Assembly: GCA_001570385.1 (NCBI GenBank) | Contig: BBYL01000022.1 | Coordinates: 1 to 64,000, forward strand | Length of the DNA stretch: 64,000 nucleotides | From: Microtetraspora glauca | GTDB lineage: Bacteria > Actinomycetota > Actinomycetes > Streptosporangiales > Streptosporangiaceae | Direction: 5' to 3' | Shown: in pieces, positions 63,020-64,000 of the stretch | Numbering within the stretch: the first letter of the stretch is position 1 | Layout: each line of letters opens with the position of its first letter | Made by a program: the position numbers and the translations under genes | The notes under the pieces: generated by a model | What the model was told of the DNA's origin: nothing | The model's input: the letters and a program-made list of their open reading frames with translations, nothing else | The model's database searches: none

Positions 63020-63975
63020 TGGCGATCCCGGGCGTCGGCGGCGTCGAGCTGCCCCGGCTCGGCTTCGGCGGGGCCCCGATCGGCAACCTGTTCACCGCCG
63101 TCACCGACGATGAGGCACGGGCCGCGGTCGAGGCCGCCTGGGAGGCCGGTGTCCGCCTGTACGACACCGCTCCCCACTACGGCCTCGGCCTGTCCGAGCG
63201 CCGTCTGGGGGCGGCGCTCGCCGGGCGCTCCGGACACGTCCTGTCGACCAAGGTCGGCCGCCTGCTCGTGCCGTCAGGAACGGCGGGAGAGGCGGCCGGG
63301 CGCGACGACGAGGGCTTCGACGTGCCCGCCGACCGTCGCCGCGTGTGGGACTTCTCCCGCGACGGCGTGCTCAGGTCCCTGGAGGAGTCGCTGGAACGGC
63401 TCGGCGTCCCGTCCGTGGACATCGCGCTCATCCACGACCCGGACGGGCATCCGCGCGAGGCGCTGGAGGAGGCTTACCCGGCGCTGGCCTCCCTGCGCGA
63501 CCAGGGCGTGATCCGGGCCGTCGGGGTCGGGATGAACCAGTGGGAACTTCCCGCCCGGTTCGTCCGCGAGACCGACATCGACGTGATCATGCTGGCCGGG
63601 CGCTACACCATGCTCGACCAGTCCGGCCTCCCTCTGCTGGACGAGTGCGCGGAACGCGGGGTGCGGGTGCTGGCCGCCGGCGTCTTCAACAGCGGCCTGC
63701 TCGCCACCGACCGGCCGTCCGGCACGTTCGACTACCAGCCCGCTTCGGCGGAGCTGGTGGCCCGCGCCAGGGACATCGCGGCGGTGTGCGAACGGCACGG
63801 CGTCACCCTGCCCCAAGCCGCGGCCGCCTTCCCGCTGCGCCACCCCGCGGTCGCCACCGTCGTGCTCGGCGCACGGTCGGCCGCCGAGGTACGGCGCAAC
63901 GCGTCGCTCCTGGACCGGCCCGTCACCGGCGAGCTGTGGGACGACCTGATCGCCGAGGGACTGCTGGCGACCTGA
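63019..63975 (+). CDS. Aldo/keto reductase, probable L-fucose dehydrogenase
   Basis: A 318-residue AKR TIM barrel. LGFGGAPIGNLF, the catalytic D-Y-K-H set (RLYDTAPHYGLGLSERRLG, STKVGRLL, ALIHDPDG) and a C-terminal cofactor loop (VVLGARSAAEVRRNASLL) are present. It resembles D-threo-aldose/L-fucose 1-dehydrogenases, which oxidise fucose to the lactone, the first step of the pathway whose later steps lie upstream in the operon. It overlaps the permease stop by one base (TGATG). The 3' 25 bases to the window end are non-coding; the lactonase would be beyond the edge. Confidence 0.88.
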   Translation: MAIPGVGGVELPRLGFGGAPIGNLFTAVTDDEARAAVEAAWEAGVRLYDTAPHYGLGLSERRLGAALAGRSGHVLSTKVGRLLVPSGTAGEAAGRDDEGFDVPADRRRVWDFSRDGVLRSLEESLERLGVPSVDIALIHDPDGHPREALEEAYPALASLRDQGVIRAVGVGMNQWELPARFVRETDIDVIMLAGRYTMLDQSGLPLLDECAERGVRVLAAGVFNSGLLATDRPSGTFDYQPASAELVARARDIAAVCERHGVTLPQAAAAFPLRHPAVATVVLGARSAAEVRRNASLLDRPVTGELWDDLIAEGLLAT

Positions 63976-64000
63976 CCCGGATGCCGGCGGACACCGTTGG

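Overview
The window reads as chromosomal DNA of a high-GC, spore-former-like actinomycete. Evidence: near-universal G/C third positions, GTG/TTG starts, ATGA-type gene overlaps, an ergothioneine cluster, an AfsR-type BTAD/ATPase regulator, a CBM2-GH6 cellulase behind a perfect CebR-type operator, and succinylase-type dapD. A Streptosporangiaceae-like host is my best guess from overall gene style; it is inference. No rRNA, tRNA, CRISPR array, phage module or intact insertion sequence was seen.

Layout. 1-1.2 kb: non-coding DNA built from successive families of degenerate short repeats. 1.2-3.2 kb: a VOC protein, the 5' remnant of an IS256-type transposase, and a Mut7-C RNase-like protein whose ubiquitin-like domain is split by a repeat-rich insert. 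3.3-5.7 kb: cydAB oxidase. 5.8-15.3 kb: a heptose/surface-glycan locus (NAD-sugar epimerase, two GT9 and one GT4 glycosyltransferase, GT2, SDR, gmhA, carbamoyltransferase; divergently gmhB plus a fifth glycosyltransferase). 15.3-19.5 kb: egtABCD for ergothioneine. 19.5-24.1 kb: a membrane protein, a two-component system, dapD, a methyltransferase and a 54-residue membrane peptide. 24.2-26.1 kb: secreted GH6 cellulase with CebR operator. 26.2-30.0 kb: a second two-component system divergent from an ABC exporter. 30.1-36.3 kb: malate dehydrogenase, secreted nuclease, a beta-propeller-like secreted protein, a DUF998 membrane protein that has lost its normal stop, and an APH-fold kinase. 36.3-39.7 kb: an XRE/TPR regulator, a divergent 94-residue protein, and a cysteinyl-tRNA synthetase paralogue with altered HIGH and KMSKS motifs, preceded by a possible Cys-Cys leader peptide. 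39.9-44.6 kb: a secreted protein, a lipoprotein, a candidate 31-residue peptide, and a glycolipid-type trio (GT4, PIG-L deacetylase, UPF0104 membrane protein). 44.8-54.0 kb: AfsR-like regulator, DedA-like protein, D,D-carboxypeptidase, SpoU methyltransferase, substrate-binding/VWA protein, TetR with a zinc-finger-like tail, NmrA-like reductase. 54-64 kb: L-fucose utilisation: a GH95 alpha-L-fucosidase divergent from an operon for the non-phosphorylative fucose pathway with its own ribose-type ABC importer; it runs to the right edge.

How the parts work together. In the heptose locus GmhA and GmhB supply two of the steps from sedoheptulose-7-phosphate to an activated heptose; the kinase/nucleotidyltransferase is not in the window. 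The GT9 enzymes are plausible heptosyl donors to a surface glycan or glycosylated metabolite, further modified by carbamoylation. In the fucose locus the importer brings in fucosides or fucose, GH95 (no signal peptide) releases L-fucose inside the cell, and the aldo/keto reductase, fuconate dehydratase, SDR and FAH-family hydrolase take it to pyruvate and lactate; a lactonase and regulator are expected just outside the window.

The strongest candidates for something new are the CysRS paralogue with its upstream Cys-Cys mini-ORF and XRE/kinase neighbours, the repeat-split Mut7-C protein, and the Gram-positive heptose/carbamoyl glycan locus.
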